Assembly (NCBI GenBank): GCA_001600875.1
Contig: BCLD01000003.1
Span: forward strand, 347,712 to 411,711
Source of the DNA: Solicoccozyma terricola
Taxonomy: Eukaryota; Basidiomycota; Tremellomycetes; Filobasidiales; Piskurozymaceae
Direction: 5' to 3'
Length of the DNA: 64,000 bases
The notes under the pieces are model-generated. The model was not told where the DNA came from and did not search any database. It saw only the letters and a program-made list of their open reading frames with translations. The first letter of the stretch is position 1. Each line of letters starts with the position of its first letter. Positions 42,671 to 54,890 of this stretch are shown here, one piece after another. The position numbers and the translations under genes were made by a program.

Positions 42671-43273
42671 TGTCAAGACGCGATCGTCGCCCAAGTGGCC
42701 ACTNNNNNNNNNNNNNNNNNNNNNNNNNNNNNNNNNNNNNNNNNNNNNNNNNNNNNNNNNNNNNNNNNNNNNNNNNNNNNNNNNNNNNNNNNNNNNNNNN
42801 NNNNNNNNNNNNNNNNNNNNNNNNNNNNNNNNNNNNNNNNNNNNNNNNNNNNNNNNNNNNNNNNNNNNNNNNNNNNNNNNNNNNNNNNNNNNNNNNNNNN
42901 NNNNNNNNNNNNNNNNNNNNNNNNNNNNNNNNNNNNNNNNNNNNNNNNNNNNNNNNNNNNNNNNNNNNNNNNNNNNNNNNNNNNNNNNNNNNNNNNNNNN
43001 NNNNNNNNNNNNNNNNNNNNNNNNNNNNNNNNNNNNNNNNNNNNNNNNNNNNNNNNNNNNNNNNNNNNNNNNNNNNNNNNNNNNNNNNNNNNNNNNNNNN
43101 NNNNNNNNNNNNNNNNNNNNNNNNNNNNNNNNNNNNNNNNNNNNNNNNNNNNNNNNNNNNNNNNNNNNNNNNNNNNNNTTGTCGGCGCTTGAACAGTTGA
43201 AAATTTGATGATTCGTCATAATTCGTCATCTTTTATACGCGCGGACCATGTTGTTCGTCTTTAGGTCCTGACA
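42671..43273 (-). repeat. 5' LTR of the retrotransposon, with assembly gap
   Basis: Starts TGTCAAGACGCGATCGTCGC and ends GGTCCTGACA. Positions 42704-43178 are N. The left LTR has only 318 bp over the same interval, so the gap length is arbitrary. On the sense strand the sequence after the LTR (GTATAATATTGCTCCC) has no clear TGG tRNA primer site, so a self-priming mechanism is possible. Confidence 0.9.
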
Positions 43274-44141
43274 ATTAAAGGATAGCCGGAGAGGTTCGTC
43301 ACCTTTGATGACCACCACTTTCAACTTCTTCCGACACTGGTATAGCATGTCGATGGCGAGAGGACCTGTTGCTGAATCGACTGAAGAGGGGCATAGATGT
43401 GTTGGGGTGAGAAGAGAGGTAGATCTCGATGATAAAGCTCCAAGCACACCGACTTTTGGACGAAAAGACTACAAGAGGTTGCAAAAGCTGGTTGACTTGC
43501 GAACTGAGGTTCGGGATGTTAGTCCGAGAGAGAGGTGGAACCGCCAATGGGGTTACAAGGAGAATGTTTTGGGACATTGGCAATGCCGGATTTTCGATTA
43601 TCGGTCGCGCAAAAGATGGTCGAAAGTCGGTGGGAGACAGAGCGCTGCCGTAAGATGGAAAGTTCACCGCCGTCTGTTATTCCCCCTTAAATCCACTTCA
43701 CTTGAAGGTCCGGCCCATATCCTCCCAAGTGGCGAAATGACTTCTGGGCTGCTGCGGAATGTCGTCCGTCCCCTTGCAAAACATGCCGCCATTGCCGCAC
43801 ACACATTCAAAACGATCGAGTAGGACCTGCTATCAAAGGTATCCCTTGCATCGTCCCAGTCTTTTTCAGAAAGCCGCTTCATGAACGATTAGTAGCGATG
43901 GGAAGACTTGATCCAACCATAGGTTTTTATGACTATTCGTGTGATCATGCGATGTGCCACCAAAGCGAGATCGTTTCGAGTCGTGGTGAGTGTCCACTGG
44001 AAGAGTGGCGGATGGTTCTGTGATAAGCTCCTGTAACGCCGAACCCGGCAACCCCCCGACCCCGACTATTCTCCGAAAGATCCCCGACGCGGGTAATGAC
44101 GTGGCAATAACAAATCGGCTATCCCCTATTACAAGTTTCAA
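43274..44141 (-). pseudogene. 5' part of transcription-factor paralogue (copy B)
   Basis: Reverse-strand segments match copy A in order: VFPSLLIVHE; then, after a frame change, DDARDTFDSRSYSIVLNVCAAM; FVQKSVCLELYHRDLPLF; and LAIDMLYQCRKKLKVVV, ending at DEPLRLSFN where the retrotransposon sits. The frame break between LLIVHE and DDARDTF shows the gene was already damaged. No zinc cluster is found at its start. Confidence 0.75.
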
Positions 44142-44167
44142 CCCCCGTCGCCACCTCGAACGTCAGA

Positions 44168-45894
44168 TCATTGTATCAGTCTCACAGGACACTTCACTAC
44201 ACCCATCTCGGGCATCTTAGCATACGCCAGCTCTCCGTCGACTTCCATATCTGTAGTATTCTCCAGTAAGACCTGTTAAAAGAAGCAAGTAATAAGCATT
44301 TCTGAAACCAAGAACCGAGTAGCTCGAAAAACAGCTTCTGACCTCGAGGGAAATTTGGATCATCCTATGCGCGTCATTTCATCACAAACTCGTCAACTTG
44401 GCTCGTTTTTTTTTTTCAACTCCAATTCTTGCGTACACCGAGTATACTCACATTCTGGCTAATGGCATACCTGCGCAACTATGTCTTCCCCTCCCGAATC
44501 CAAGATGTTGAGTGATATTTTCCCTATCAAACTTGAAGACGTTCGGATCATCCCAGACCGCCGGATCCCTATTTGCCGAGCTGTACGCGATCGCTATCGG
44601 TTCTCCGGGTCGTATGAGACGACCATGCATCTCTACATCCCTCGATGACGTCCTCGCAAACCCACGGTATGGTACGTAGAGTCGGAGGAATTCCTCGGTT
44701 GCGGAAGGGATGAGTGATCGGTCGGATCGGAGGAGGTTCTGGAGGTCTTTATCGTTGGCGAGGTGGACGCAGATGGAGGAGATAATGAGAGGGGGAGCGA
44801 CCATTCCCACCACCAGAGACTGCCGAAGAGCCCCGCTGTACAGTCATTGTGAATGTTCAATATCCGTGGCGGTCGCACAAAGGAGTGGAGGATGCCGATG
44901 CCGCCTTAAACTCACATCAGATACTCCTCCTCCAATGGCTGACCATGACTGTCCCGCTCTAAAAGCAAAGAACTGGCTGGATCCTCATCCGGATCTCGCG
45001 GATTGACTTTCCTGTCTGCCAATAGGTCACGAGCGATTCCGTACAGTTTTTCAGACTGTTTTCCAACCTCTGGGCCATTCCCATCTCGCCAAGCTGTGAT
45101 CCAACTGAGAGAATCCGAGGAGGGTAAATTCAGCTTCTATCTCAAGGATTTCATCTCTAACCCCTGGAAGACGAGAAAAACTCACGCAGCAGCAGTATCC
45201 GCCAACACAGGCGCGATCAGTGAGTCCAAGTTCAACCATTCCACCTCTACCCACGCCGGGAACCTGACTCCAAAGGTACCAGACACATCACCTCCTCCAG
45301 CAATCAACAGCGGTTCCAATTCCTTTTCCGCGTGCTTTATCAACGTAGGTCGTAGCTTAGCTATTCTTGTTGGTTTGAGCGACCTGTTTAGCGCCTTCCA
45401 GGGAATGGTTGAGGGTCAGCTCAGCGTGATCCATATTTGTATAAAATGTTTTTTTTTGAGCAGGCTCACTTTCTTGTACGGAGTATGGTGAGGGGCATCG
45501 AAATTCAATGGTGGGCGTCGAAGTCCGCGGGGATCAGACGGGATCACGGCCTTGTTGGACGAAATAAATGTATCGCTGTCCATTGCAACCTTCTTGATAT
45601 CCTCATGCCGAGTAAGGAGCCAGAAACCATTGTATTGAGATGTGTAAGCGAGTGGGCAACCTTGGCGGAGGGAGTCGTAGGTGTTGTAAATGTCCGCAGG
45701 GACTTGAGAGGCGAAGATGTCGAAATCATCGGCGGTGACGTCGGAACTGAACATTGGGCACCTGCTGGAGGTCTGTAAGCAAATCAAAACCGGTAAGTTC
45801 CAACTCATCTCCATGGAGCTGATGAACTGACCTCGATGTGCTTTAGCCTCTGCTCTTCAGAGATCGCTCCAGAGACTGGACATACTGCTGTCAT
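44168..45894 (-). CDS. Cytochrome P450, soluble bacterial type
   Basis: The start at 45894 gives MTAVCPVSGAISEEQ with no membrane anchor, unlike normal fungal microsomal P450s. Exon joins give RCPMFSSDVTADDFDIF, the I-helix region VVGMVAPPLIISSI, and the ExxR motif in ATEEFLRLYVPYRGFAR. The haem loop is HLGFGRGRHSCAGMPLARM (FGxGxHxCxG). It ends MGVVKCPVRLIQ with TGA at 44168. The layout resembles CYP101/CYP105-like or P450nor-like soluble enzymes. The acid/alcohol pair of the I-helix (usually GxxT) is replaced by MVAPPL. Several short introns. Shares an upstream region with the MFS permease gene and may act on a compound it imports. Confidence 0.88.
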
Positions 45895-46212
45895 GTTGTT
45901 TTTCCAAGTGGGGTCAGGGGTTAGGAGTAATGCGATGCAGAGAAGAAAGAACAGACGATCGGAGTGTGGACTAAATAAAGAAGTTCCTAGTCCGAGAGTC
46001 CTACATCCTGGGAGATTCCAACCGGCGAGTGGCTACGATGAGGTAGTGCAAGTCCCGAGAGTGGGGGAACCCGCCGATATGGAGATCCAAGTCCATCCAT
46101 TCGCCCAAGCGCCGAACCAAGTTCCGATACAGGGGCCGGTTGACTGGAAACTGGGTCTTGCCTGCCCCGCATGAGCACCGGAAGATGGGAGCCCCGCTCG
46201 GATAAGGAATCC

Positions 46213-46245
46213 AAGTGCCGAAGCAACTTAAGTGCCGAAGCAACT
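46213..46245. promoter_or_regulatory. Tandem 17-bp duplication in the P450/MFS divergent promoter
   Basis: AAGTGCCGAAGCAACT occurs twice, at 46213 and 46230, in the 595-bp region between the divergent P450 and permease genes. Each copy carries a CCG triplet. Candidate shared regulator site. Confidence 0.45.
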
Positions 46246-46489
46246 CCGTGGCACCGAATTTGGGACCCGCAAAGTTGAACTATTCCCAACATCTCGCAGC
46301 CTCCCGATTGCATGTCTATGTTCCTCCACTATTCCGACAAGCCCGAGGCATGGATAGCCATCGCTCCGGATATTCCGCAAAGAGATTGAAATCCAGGGCA
46401 GAAGCTACATAAGTGGGATTCAGGGAAAAGGCAGAAACCGTCAACTTGGAGCCCCATCCCCATACCTCAATCCCCACAATCATCTCCAA

Positions 46490-48872
46490 ATGTCTTCCGC
46501 ATCCTCCAACAACGAGAAAGGTGATATCCACATGGTGGAGCATACCGACCTTCGTCCGGAACTTCGAGGGTTGGACTCGACCGACAAACAATGGATCAAA
46601 CAGGAGGAGACTCTTGCATACGATATTCCAGTCTTTGACCGAGGAGCGACGTTCTACGCTGCCGCAACACCAGAAGAAAAGCGCCTTGACCGTAGAGTGA
46701 ACCGAAAACTCGATGCTATCGTTCTTCCATTGCTGTCTATCGGTTTCTTGGTGAGCCGAAACTCATCTCCCGCTTCGATATGGGCGAGGCTGACGAACAA
46801 CTCTTCCGTATTGCGCTCTTCAAGCTCGCTGGCATCGACAAGGGGAACATAGGTAATGCAGGCAAGTACCGCTCTAAACAGCCGTCCCTGCCGGCTTTGA
46901 CGCTCAATCCCTACATGTTACTTACCCCCCTGACCTATGTTTTACAGCCACGACGACTTTCGTCAAGGATGCCAATCTCAACATCAATGATGTGGGCAAC
47001 GCAGTGTCATTAGTGAGCCCATCCTGACCTCAGATATACTCGCGATCAATCAGATTAAACTCTGGGACTCTTCGCTAGCTATCTGTGACCTTTGTCACCC
47101 TCCAACCTATCTCCACGGTGATGGGACGCCGGGTCGGACCCAAGATCTGGCTGCCGTCCATCATGTTGATATGGGGCGCATTGTGCATGGCTCATGCTGC
47201 GATCAGGAGTCGGGGGACGTTGATTGCCTTGAGGTTGTTGCTCGGTGCTGCTGAGGCTGGGTGAGTTTGATCTCCTCTTGAACAAAGCACACGTTCCAGT
47301 TTGATACCGACTACTCGTCCCTGCATGATAGCTACGTTCCCACTTGTTTCGTGCGTCCTCAGCTTGCAAACTTTCGGGGCATCGCAGCTGACTTAGTTTG
47401 GCCCCCTCAGTACTTCATGTCCACGATCTACCCCAAATACTCTCTCGGTCGTCGGCTCGGCTTGTTCTCTGGCTTCTACGCCCTCGCAGGCGCTTTCAGT
47501 GGAGTCATCGCATACGGTGTCTTCCACATCAAGAGTTCTAGATTCCATACTTGGCAGTTGCTTGTAAGTAGTCTACCATCTGATCGCGTCAGTTCGTTTA
47601 GCTTGGGAACTGCACTGACTTTCGTTTCATCTCACAAAATGCCTTCCTGCAGTTCTTGATCGGTTCGTGTCCCCTCGCTTCCCTCTTCTGTATTGCTGGC
47701 ACACAGACTGACTTTGGAAACAGAGGGTGGAATTACCTTGTTCTTTGCGCTCTGCATGCTCTTTATCCTTCCCAGAGATGTTGCTACCGCATGGTGTAGG
47801 TAATTCGTCTTTTCTGCCCTCTTGCTGGGTCCTGATGTCGTAACCTCGGTGGCGAACTTCTGTTCTGCAGTCCTCAACCCAGCAGAGCGAGCTCATGCGG
47901 TCCATCGAATGCACCTCGACCTCTCCGAGCCGGAAATGACGGCTGCCCAGTCCATTGGGGGAGTCACCAGGAAGAATGTTGTTGCCGCCGTCACGGATTG
48001 GAAGAAGATCATCCTTATCATCTTCAATATCTGCGCGACGCTCCCTGTCAGCGCCTTTGGAACGTTCTTGCCCTTGATAGTCAAAGGTTTGCCGCTTTGC
48101 TTCTCGTTAGAAAGCGCCATGGACTGATTCTTTTCATCCATATAGGAATGGGCTACAGCGGATTGCAGGCCAATCTCATGACCGTTCCTCCATTTGCTGT
48201 CGGAACGGTGGGCCTATTTTGCTTTGTTTGGAGCTCGGACCACTTTCAAGAGAGGTCTTTCCACACGATCGCCGGCATGGGCCTTGGTTTGGTCGGTCTT
48301 CTTGTGATGACGGTCTCTCAGAATCCTGAACTACGTTTTGCGTTCGTCCACGTATGCCTGGCGGGGTGCTTCGTAGGAGGTAAGTTCTCATTTCGCCTTT
48401 GGTTTCTTTCTGGGGAGGGGGCCCTTCTCTAGTCGAGTCAGCTTGCTGATGGCTAGGCGTTCTATAGGCCCATTGGTGGTGGCTTGGCTATCAAATAACT
48501 CTCCTGATAAAGGAACTAGATCCATCATCATTGGGATGAATGGCTACTCAAACCTCGCCGGTGTCATCGCAGGTCAACTCGTAAGCTCGGGACTGCCTGA
48601 ACCTCCCACCGTCCGCGTTCACTGACACCGTGCCCGCCTCCGTACAGTTCAAAGCCAAATATGCACCAACCTACAAGTTCCCTCTCACCGTCTCCATGAT
48701 CATCATTGCCGTCGGAATGGTTGGGTTCTTCTGCATGCGCATGGTGTATATGTGGACGAACAAGAAGCGAGTGGAGATCACGAGCCGATGGACAGAAGAG
48801 GAGTGGAAGGCCGAATTGGCTTCGACGGAAAGGATTGGGGATCAGAAGCTGACCTTTGTTTATGGGCTTTGA
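46490..48872 (+). CDS. MFS anion:cation symporter (Dal5/allantoate permease-like)
   Basis: Begins MSSASSNNEKGDIHMVEH with a hydrophilic N-terminus. Many short introns separate membrane segments, including LDAIVLPLLSIGFL, AGIDKGNIGNA, GRRVGPKIWLPSIMLIWGA, GAAEAGFVPTCFYLMSTIYP and GYSGLQANLMTVPPFAVGTV. The tail KAKYAPTYKFPL...WTNKKRVE is family-typical, with stop at 48872. The family imports carboxylates, ureides, vitamins or small peptides. Substrate not readable. Divergent from the P450 gene. Confidence 0.9.
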
Positions 48873-49716
48873 GTTGAGGTGTGGATGGAGGATGGATGCT
48901 TATACTGTATGTTTCTGGACACCAATTTTGACGTATGTGCATCCCTGTCATGAACGGTGACAAACCAATGGATGTGATGTGGTCGGCTTGGGCAACTCTC
49001 ATTGCATCGGCTGATGACTGATGCTTGATGCTTGGGTCCTGTGAATGTTGGTTTCAGACCTTGCCATGACTTGGCTTGTCGATAGGATAGACAGCGGAGG
49101 TCCAACTAAAATTCTGTTCAGCCTCTGTGCCGATAGACGTGCCACGGAAATGCAGCAAACATTCCATGCATCAAGTGAAAGCCACGATCACCACCGAGTC
49201 TATCCGCATATGGATCATTGATGCGTCGAAGATATGGGTGCCGGGCGGTTTCGGCCCCGCGCATGGGGTCGCTGCTACCGGGCGCTGAGTTGTCGCAGCT
49301 TTCTCGACGACGCCTGGCTGTCGTATGGCGGGAGGCGCACTGACGGCACTGCGCAATGTGTGCTCATGCGTTGTGGGGCGGTCCTGGTGGCGGAGAGTGC
49401 AAGGAGTGGATGGACGTTCGATGAGATCGGCAATCTTCATGCTCAGGTGATGTTTGCTCTGGAGGCATCGACGGTATACTAACCCTGGGGATCCACGGCA
49501 TGGGCCATCTGTAAAAGACATGAATAGTACCGGCGTTCACCGTTTCGATGGTTCGGTCCGTACTTCGCCGATTCTTAGCGATAATGTGGAGGCGATGGTC
49601 CAAGTTTCATTCGACCAAGATGACAGCGAGCCCCACTCCGTCCTTGGAAATCCAACTCAACACATCACACCACACCACACCACACTCACATTCACATCGT
49701 CCAGCACAGTTCTACA
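48873..49716. other. Intergenic region
   Basis: No gene supported. A CACCACACCACACCACACTCACA run just before 49,700 is probably in the 5' leader of the dehydrogenase gene. Confidence 0.5.
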
Positions 49717-51188
49717 ATGTCTCCAGCCGCAATTCGTCCCAAAGTTCTCGTATGGGGTGAGTGTTCATCGTGCTGAACAGAGTGATGGCACGCGCTTATC
49801 AAAGTACACAAGGTCAACTCAAGTACGCCGTCCAGGAATTTGAACAACAAGTCGGTGCCTTGGCAGACATCGTCGTGAGTATGTCCGCAATACGATGTAG
49901 CAGGCTATCATGAGCTGACAGCGTCACCTGCTATCCCTCACCACCCACCAGCAAATGTCCTCCCACTCCAGGGACCAGCTCGCCAAGGACTTTGAATCCA
50001 AATACCTCAACACGGTCGTCATCTACCATTTCCATGACGCAGAACACCATCTTGGGAACTTTGATGATGACATGTTCAGTCGCTTTCCATCCAGTGTGAA
50101 GACGGTCTGTCATTGTGAGTTGTGTTGGGACATCCCGGGGGCCCGATTCGATCGACTCAACGGCTGATCCTTTGTTTGATTTCAGTCGGTGCTGGATACG
50201 ATGACGTCGATGTAGCAGCCGCTAAAGCGCACGGAGTTCAAGTTTCTCACTCCCCTGGAGCTGTGGACGGCGGAACCGCTACCACAGCCATTTTCCTCAT
50301 CCTTGCTACTTTGCGGCGATTCATGGTCGCTGAGAAGTCTGCTCGAGCTGGTGAGTACCTTCTGCTTTTCATGGCCGCATTATCGAGATCCCCCTGATTG
50401 CGTACGTGATTATCCAGGCAATTGGAAGCGAGGACTAGCATTGGCAAACGATCCAGAGGAGAAGACTCTTGGAATTGTTGGAATGGGTGGGATTGGTCAA
50501 ACCATTGCAAAGAGAATGTTGGGATGGGATATGAAGATCCTTTATCACAACAGGAAGCCGATCAGCCCTCAACCAGACTTCCCCTGTGAATATGTCCAGG
50601 ACCTGGATGAGCTGGTGAAGAGGAGTGATGTTATTGCGCTTTCTTTACCTGTGAGTCTTTAACATCCGTTTTCACCGCTGGCCTACCTCTCAACGCCTTT
50701 TTGCACAGCTCAATCCAAAGACCGAGAACAGCTTTGGCAAGAGATACTTTGACCTGATGAAGGAGGGCGCTGTGCTCATCAATACTGCTCGGTGGGTGCA
50801 AATGGAGCCCGATATCAGCCTCCCTGCGCTAATCGATGACCTTTTGACAGAGGCGGCGTGGTCGATGAACCCGCTTTGATCGAAGCTCTCAAGTCAGGAA
50901 AGATCTCTGCCGGTCTTGATGTTTTCCCGAATGAACCAGAGATCAATCCCGAGTTGCTGAAACTGGATAATGTGGTGGTCTTGCCCCATATGGGTACTGA
51001 GTGAGTCGCTTGGGCCCTTTGGTCGCATGTTTGAAAGGATAGAGGGAAATCTGACCAGATCGTGACTCTGCAGAACCGTCGAAAGTAGGCACAAGATGGG
51101 ACTGGTGGTTGTGAACAACATCTTGGCAGCTTTGAAAGGGAAGCCATTGATCAATCTTGTGAGTGACGAGTTGTTTGGTTACATGTAA
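49717..51188 (+). CDS. D-isomer 2-hydroxyacid dehydrogenase (GRHPR-like)
   Basis: Starts [13 protein letters not shown] at 49717; exon 1 ends 49756 and exon 2 resumes at 49812 ([13 protein letters not shown]). Later exons give [37 protein letters not shown], and the NAD(P) loop [19 protein letters not shown]. Catalytic residues are present: Arg in NTARGGVVDE, Glu in PNEPEINP, His in LPHMGTET. The enzyme interconverts 2-oxoacids (glyoxylate, hydroxypyruvate or similar) and D-hydroxyacids. The end may be [12 protein letters not shown] with stop at 51188; the last GTGAGT could instead be a donor. Confidence 0.9.
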
Positions 51189-52390
51189 CCGATAAGCAAG
51201 GCCACAGCTGAGCAATTTCGGAGTTTTCTCTTATAAAAGGTGCCTGAGCATCAGTCTTAAGGGGGTTCAGGCTATATAGAGGGCACTCTATTCCCAGTTG
51301 TCGCTTCCAAATGCAATTACATCCTTCCAAAGCGGTTACATCTTTCCGGCTCATTCGCCCGAGTTGCGCGTTGCGTCACTCGAGTAGTCGTGAGATCGGC
51401 AGGCTGGAGGGCAGCAGTTCAAGCGAAGTTCAGGATTCACATAAGACGGCCGTCCAGTGCTTCGAAGAGTGGTCGTTGAAATTTTCTTTTTGCCAGGAAG
51501 GGAGCACGCAGAACGCCAGTCAGAACCTTGCGGGTTTCAGGACTCGTGATGAAAGAATGTGTGGTGTCGATCATGCCACGTCCAAAAAATGAACAGAGGC
51601 GGTGTATCAACCTCTGGCGACAATCGCAGTAAGGTGAGACCCAAGTTGGAGGTGTCTGTACGCAACCTAGATCAAAAGACGCGGCGCCGAAGCGAGGGGA
51701 CAGGCAACAGCGCAAGCCTGATGCAGGGTATCGCAACGGTTTCTGCTTCGACGACTTCAACCCTGATGTGGTACTCCGCTGCGCCAGCAAATCCCCACAC
51801 TAGTGTTAATAACAGTACCGTGGTCACATCTACAGATTTCGTTCTGTTGTACCCCCTCCCCGGCAGCCTTGCTGCGGCTAAAGCCATCCCGGCATAGCGC
51901 CACGGCAAAAGAGAACAGTGCTACGGTCCGCGTCCAGCGATAACTTGTTCCACTCAACGTCGCTCGATGCCGGCAGGTTGGGTAGCACCTTTGTTGACCT
52001 TTGGTGACTCGTAGCTGTATGAGGCGAATTATGGCTAGGCGATATCCACTTTGTCACTTTCCGGCCCGGCAAAGTTCTTCGGAGGCGATCCTGATGAAAA
52101 GGAAGGCACAACTGCTATCGGGCTTGGCCGTTGCCCCGGATGGAGGTGGAGTTCTGCGACATCAAACCATTCAACTATATCGCATGTGGAACGCATCACT
52201 TCAGGTTGGGAAAGCAAATACACCGGCCCGCTCACAGCAATCGCGTCAGCGTAGCAAATCGACCCAACAACATTGACACGCTGTTGGTTAGCTACATAAG
52301 GTGAGCGCTGGCCTCTCTACTATTGCAGGAACAAGGCCTCACAGAGTCACGCTCCTGCCGCTCCTTGCCAACTTCACACTCCTTTTCGAC
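51189..52390. other. Intergenic region
   Basis: I see no coding region with a recognisable domain in 1.2 kb. The last 100 bp form the leader of the polygalacturonase gene. Confidence 0.5.
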
Positions 52391-54157
52391 ATGTTCACAG
52401 CTGCCCTCGCCACCCTTGCTTTATCCTCACTGGCGCTCGCCACCCAGTCCTCGTCTCCAGTCTCACCCTCGGAAATCCAAGGCACGCTTTGCAGTATCAA
52501 GACCTATGGCACGTCTGGTAACTGGCCGTGGGACCAGCAGGCAATTGTGACAGCCACGCTGTCTGCCCGCGTTGATGGATACGTTGCGCAAGCTCCAAGC
52601 CCGTGAGTCGTTTGTTGGACTGCTCTCCAATGACGCCACTGATCTCCCCGGGCCAAATACAGCACCACCACTTCCACCGACCCCGTTTGTACAATCGGCA
52701 CGTACTCGCCAGCCGCAGTCAGTGCTGCCGTCTCGTCGTGTACGGACATCCACATCAGGAATTTAACAGTACCAGGCGGATCCATTCTTGACCTCTCGAA
52801 AGTGAAACCCAACACCGTCATCACATTCGAGGGCAGGACCGTGAGTAGAATCGTGTAAGGGATGTTCATGGGATTCTAACACTCAGCACACCTGCAGTTC
52901 TGGGAGTATGCTAACGCCAATTACAACCTCCTCAACCTTGGTGGGACCAACATCACTGTCCAGGGCGCACCATGCAGTGTATTGGACGGGAATGGGCCCG
53001 CATGGTGGGATGGCATAGGGTCGAACGGGGGTATGATCAAGTGAGAGGGAATGCTAGCGAACTAAAGCGGTAATTGCTTACCGCCATTCTCCAGGCCAGA
53101 TCACATGATCTCCGGCAGCAAGCTCATTGGGAATTCCGTGATCAAGAATTTGTACAGTGAGTCCATGATGCCCGTTAGCTTGCCGCTCTTTCCACTGAGG
53201 ATAGTGCGGTCCTTTTCCAGTTAAGAATGCGCCTACACATGTACGGTAGTTAGGGTTAGGGTTAGGGTTTTGGTTACGTAGCCGCTAAAGTGATATTTCC
53301 AACCAGGTCTTCTCACTTAGTGGAGCTGTTGGGCTGGTCGTCAAGGGCGTCGTAATTGACATGAAAGATGGCTACAAGGTCTTGGCCAACGGCCTAGAGG
53401 CTGCCCATAACACCGACGGCTATGATGTTTCGTCGTCTACTTCAGTGAGTGTAGTGGCGAGAGGGCGGACTTCACGGTACTGACATGCATCCGTCCCAGG
53501 TTCTGCTCACCAATAATGTCGTTTTCAATCAAGACGACTGTGTAGCCATCACTTCAGGCGTCAACATTGTATCCAACAACTTCTTCTGCAACGGTGGGCA
53601 CGGAATGTCGATTGGAAGCGTCGGAGGAAAATCCAACAATGTCGTCAACGGTGTTGTTTTCAGTAACAGCCAGATTGTGAACTCGCAGAATGGCGCTAGG
53701 ATCAAGTCCAATTCAGGGACCACTGGGTCGATTAACAACGTGACATACGAGAACATCTTGCTGTTCAACATTTCCGTCTATGGGGTGCGTACCGGGAGAA
53801 AGGGAGTGGGAAGCGGGATGCTGACTATCCTATACACGTCCAGATCGACATCCAGAGCGACTATCGTGAGCACTTATTCCGGTAGTAAGACGATGATAAT
53901 GTTTAACCCCTCTCCGCCGCCAAACAGTCAACGGAGGCCCAACCGGAATCCCAACCGTTGGCGTTCCAGTCACCAATATCACGATGCACAACATCATCGG
54001 TAATGTCCAGCCGCAGGGTGACAATTACTATATCCTAGTGGGCAACGACACGACCGCAGCCACTTGGAAGTTCACCGACGTCGCCATTGTGGGTGGTGGC
54101 AACAGTTCGTGCAACGTTGTGCCAAGTGGCATCAACTGCCGACCAGCACACAGCTGA
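52391..54157 (+). CDS. GH28 polygalacturonase, secreted
   Basis: Begins MFTAALATLALSSLALATQ, a clear signal peptide. Predicted exons include 52391-52602, 52663-52840, 52898-53040, 53095-53156, 53221-53240 (20 nt), 53307-53444 and 53500 onward to TGA at 54157. GH28 signatures are complete: NTDGYDVSSS, NQDDCVAI, GGHGMSIGSVG and ARIKSNSG. It hydrolyses alpha-1,4-galacturonan in plant pectin outside the cell. About nine introns. The intron 53241-53306 contains three TTAGGG units. Confidence 0.95.
53250..53267 (+). repeat. Three TTAGGG telomere units in a GH28 intron
   Basis: TTAGGG x3 lies inside a 66-nt intron, 10 bp after the donor. Splice signals are preserved, so the insertion is tolerated. 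It is inverted relative to the terminal tract (G-rich strand on +). Confidence 0.9.
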
Positions 54158-54890
54158 AGGAGCGGTTTGGCATGCTTCTGAATTGGAGCTTGCATATGAC
54201 AGTCGAGAAACTCGCAGTGTCTGCGTAGGCAATCTTGTTGGCAGCCACGATGTACTCGAACAGTCGTCACAGAATGATGAAGCAAAATAATGAAACAGGT
54301 CTTTTTCATCACGGAGAAGCAATCCCTCGCACTGCCCGCCACGTACCTGCCCATTCCGGAACAAAGATCCAGTGATCTTTAACAGTAGCGTTATGAGACA
54401 ACCTCGATCATGACATGATAGTCACCACCGGCTGCACCATCGCACTCTGACAGGCGGCGATATGTCGTATGGCTTATGGACATCGACTGCCTTGTTGGCG
54501 AGATCGTCGGGAACCCCGCGGGTGGCGAACGCATTCTTCTCAGTGGCGCAGAGTGTATAGCTCGTAGGGCCATGATGCTACCGAAGCCCTTGGCCCTTAA
54601 CCGCAGCATTGTCTAAGACACTCGGTGAGGAAACATCATCACCTCTCTGGCTGCCTCTCAGATCTCAAGAGAGCCATTACACATCCAAATCAACCCCCAA
54701 AACTACTACAGACTACAATAAGTTCCGTACCCTAGCAGACATCAGTCAATGCAGCTGGTACGCTCTGCATTGACGGGCACCGCCATGAATTCGGGCGTTA
54801 GGTGGCCTTCGAGATCATCGCAACTCACGCGCCCGCGAGAGCGGGCCGTTGGATAGTCCATGGTCGCCGTGCCCCATTCGACTCGGCGAA
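54158..54890. other. Convergent spacer between GH28 and TRI12-like genes
   Basis: No gene supported; it contains the 3' ends of both flanking transcripts. Confidence 0.5.

Larger units (their letters stand above)
34992..43273 (-). mobile_element. Ty3/gypsy chromovirus-type retrotransposon with antisense gene
   Basis: LTRs are at 34992-35437 and 42671-43273, both with TGTCA...TGACA ends. The 5-bp target duplication ATTAA lies at 34987-34991 and 43274-43278. Sense direction is leftward: gag (42630-41296), pol (41296-37371) with protease, RT, RNase H, integrase and chromodomain. Between pol and the 3' LTR is an antisense five-exon gene (35814-37260). Pol has an in-frame stop and a one-base deletion, and the 5' LTR contains an assembly gap. 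The near-identical LTR ends point to a fairly recent insertion. Confidence 0.95.

Noticed and set aside
42704..43178. Long frames of undetermined residues
   Set aside because: Run of N in the assembly, not coding sequence.
43305..43823. 172-codon forward frame right of the retrotransposon
   Set aside because: It is the shadow of the reverse-strand transcription-factor pseudogene, whose segments align with copy A.
51437..51790. 117-codon reverse frame between the dehydrogenase and polygalacturonase genes
   Set aside because: No domain, no good start context, no introns with convincing joins.
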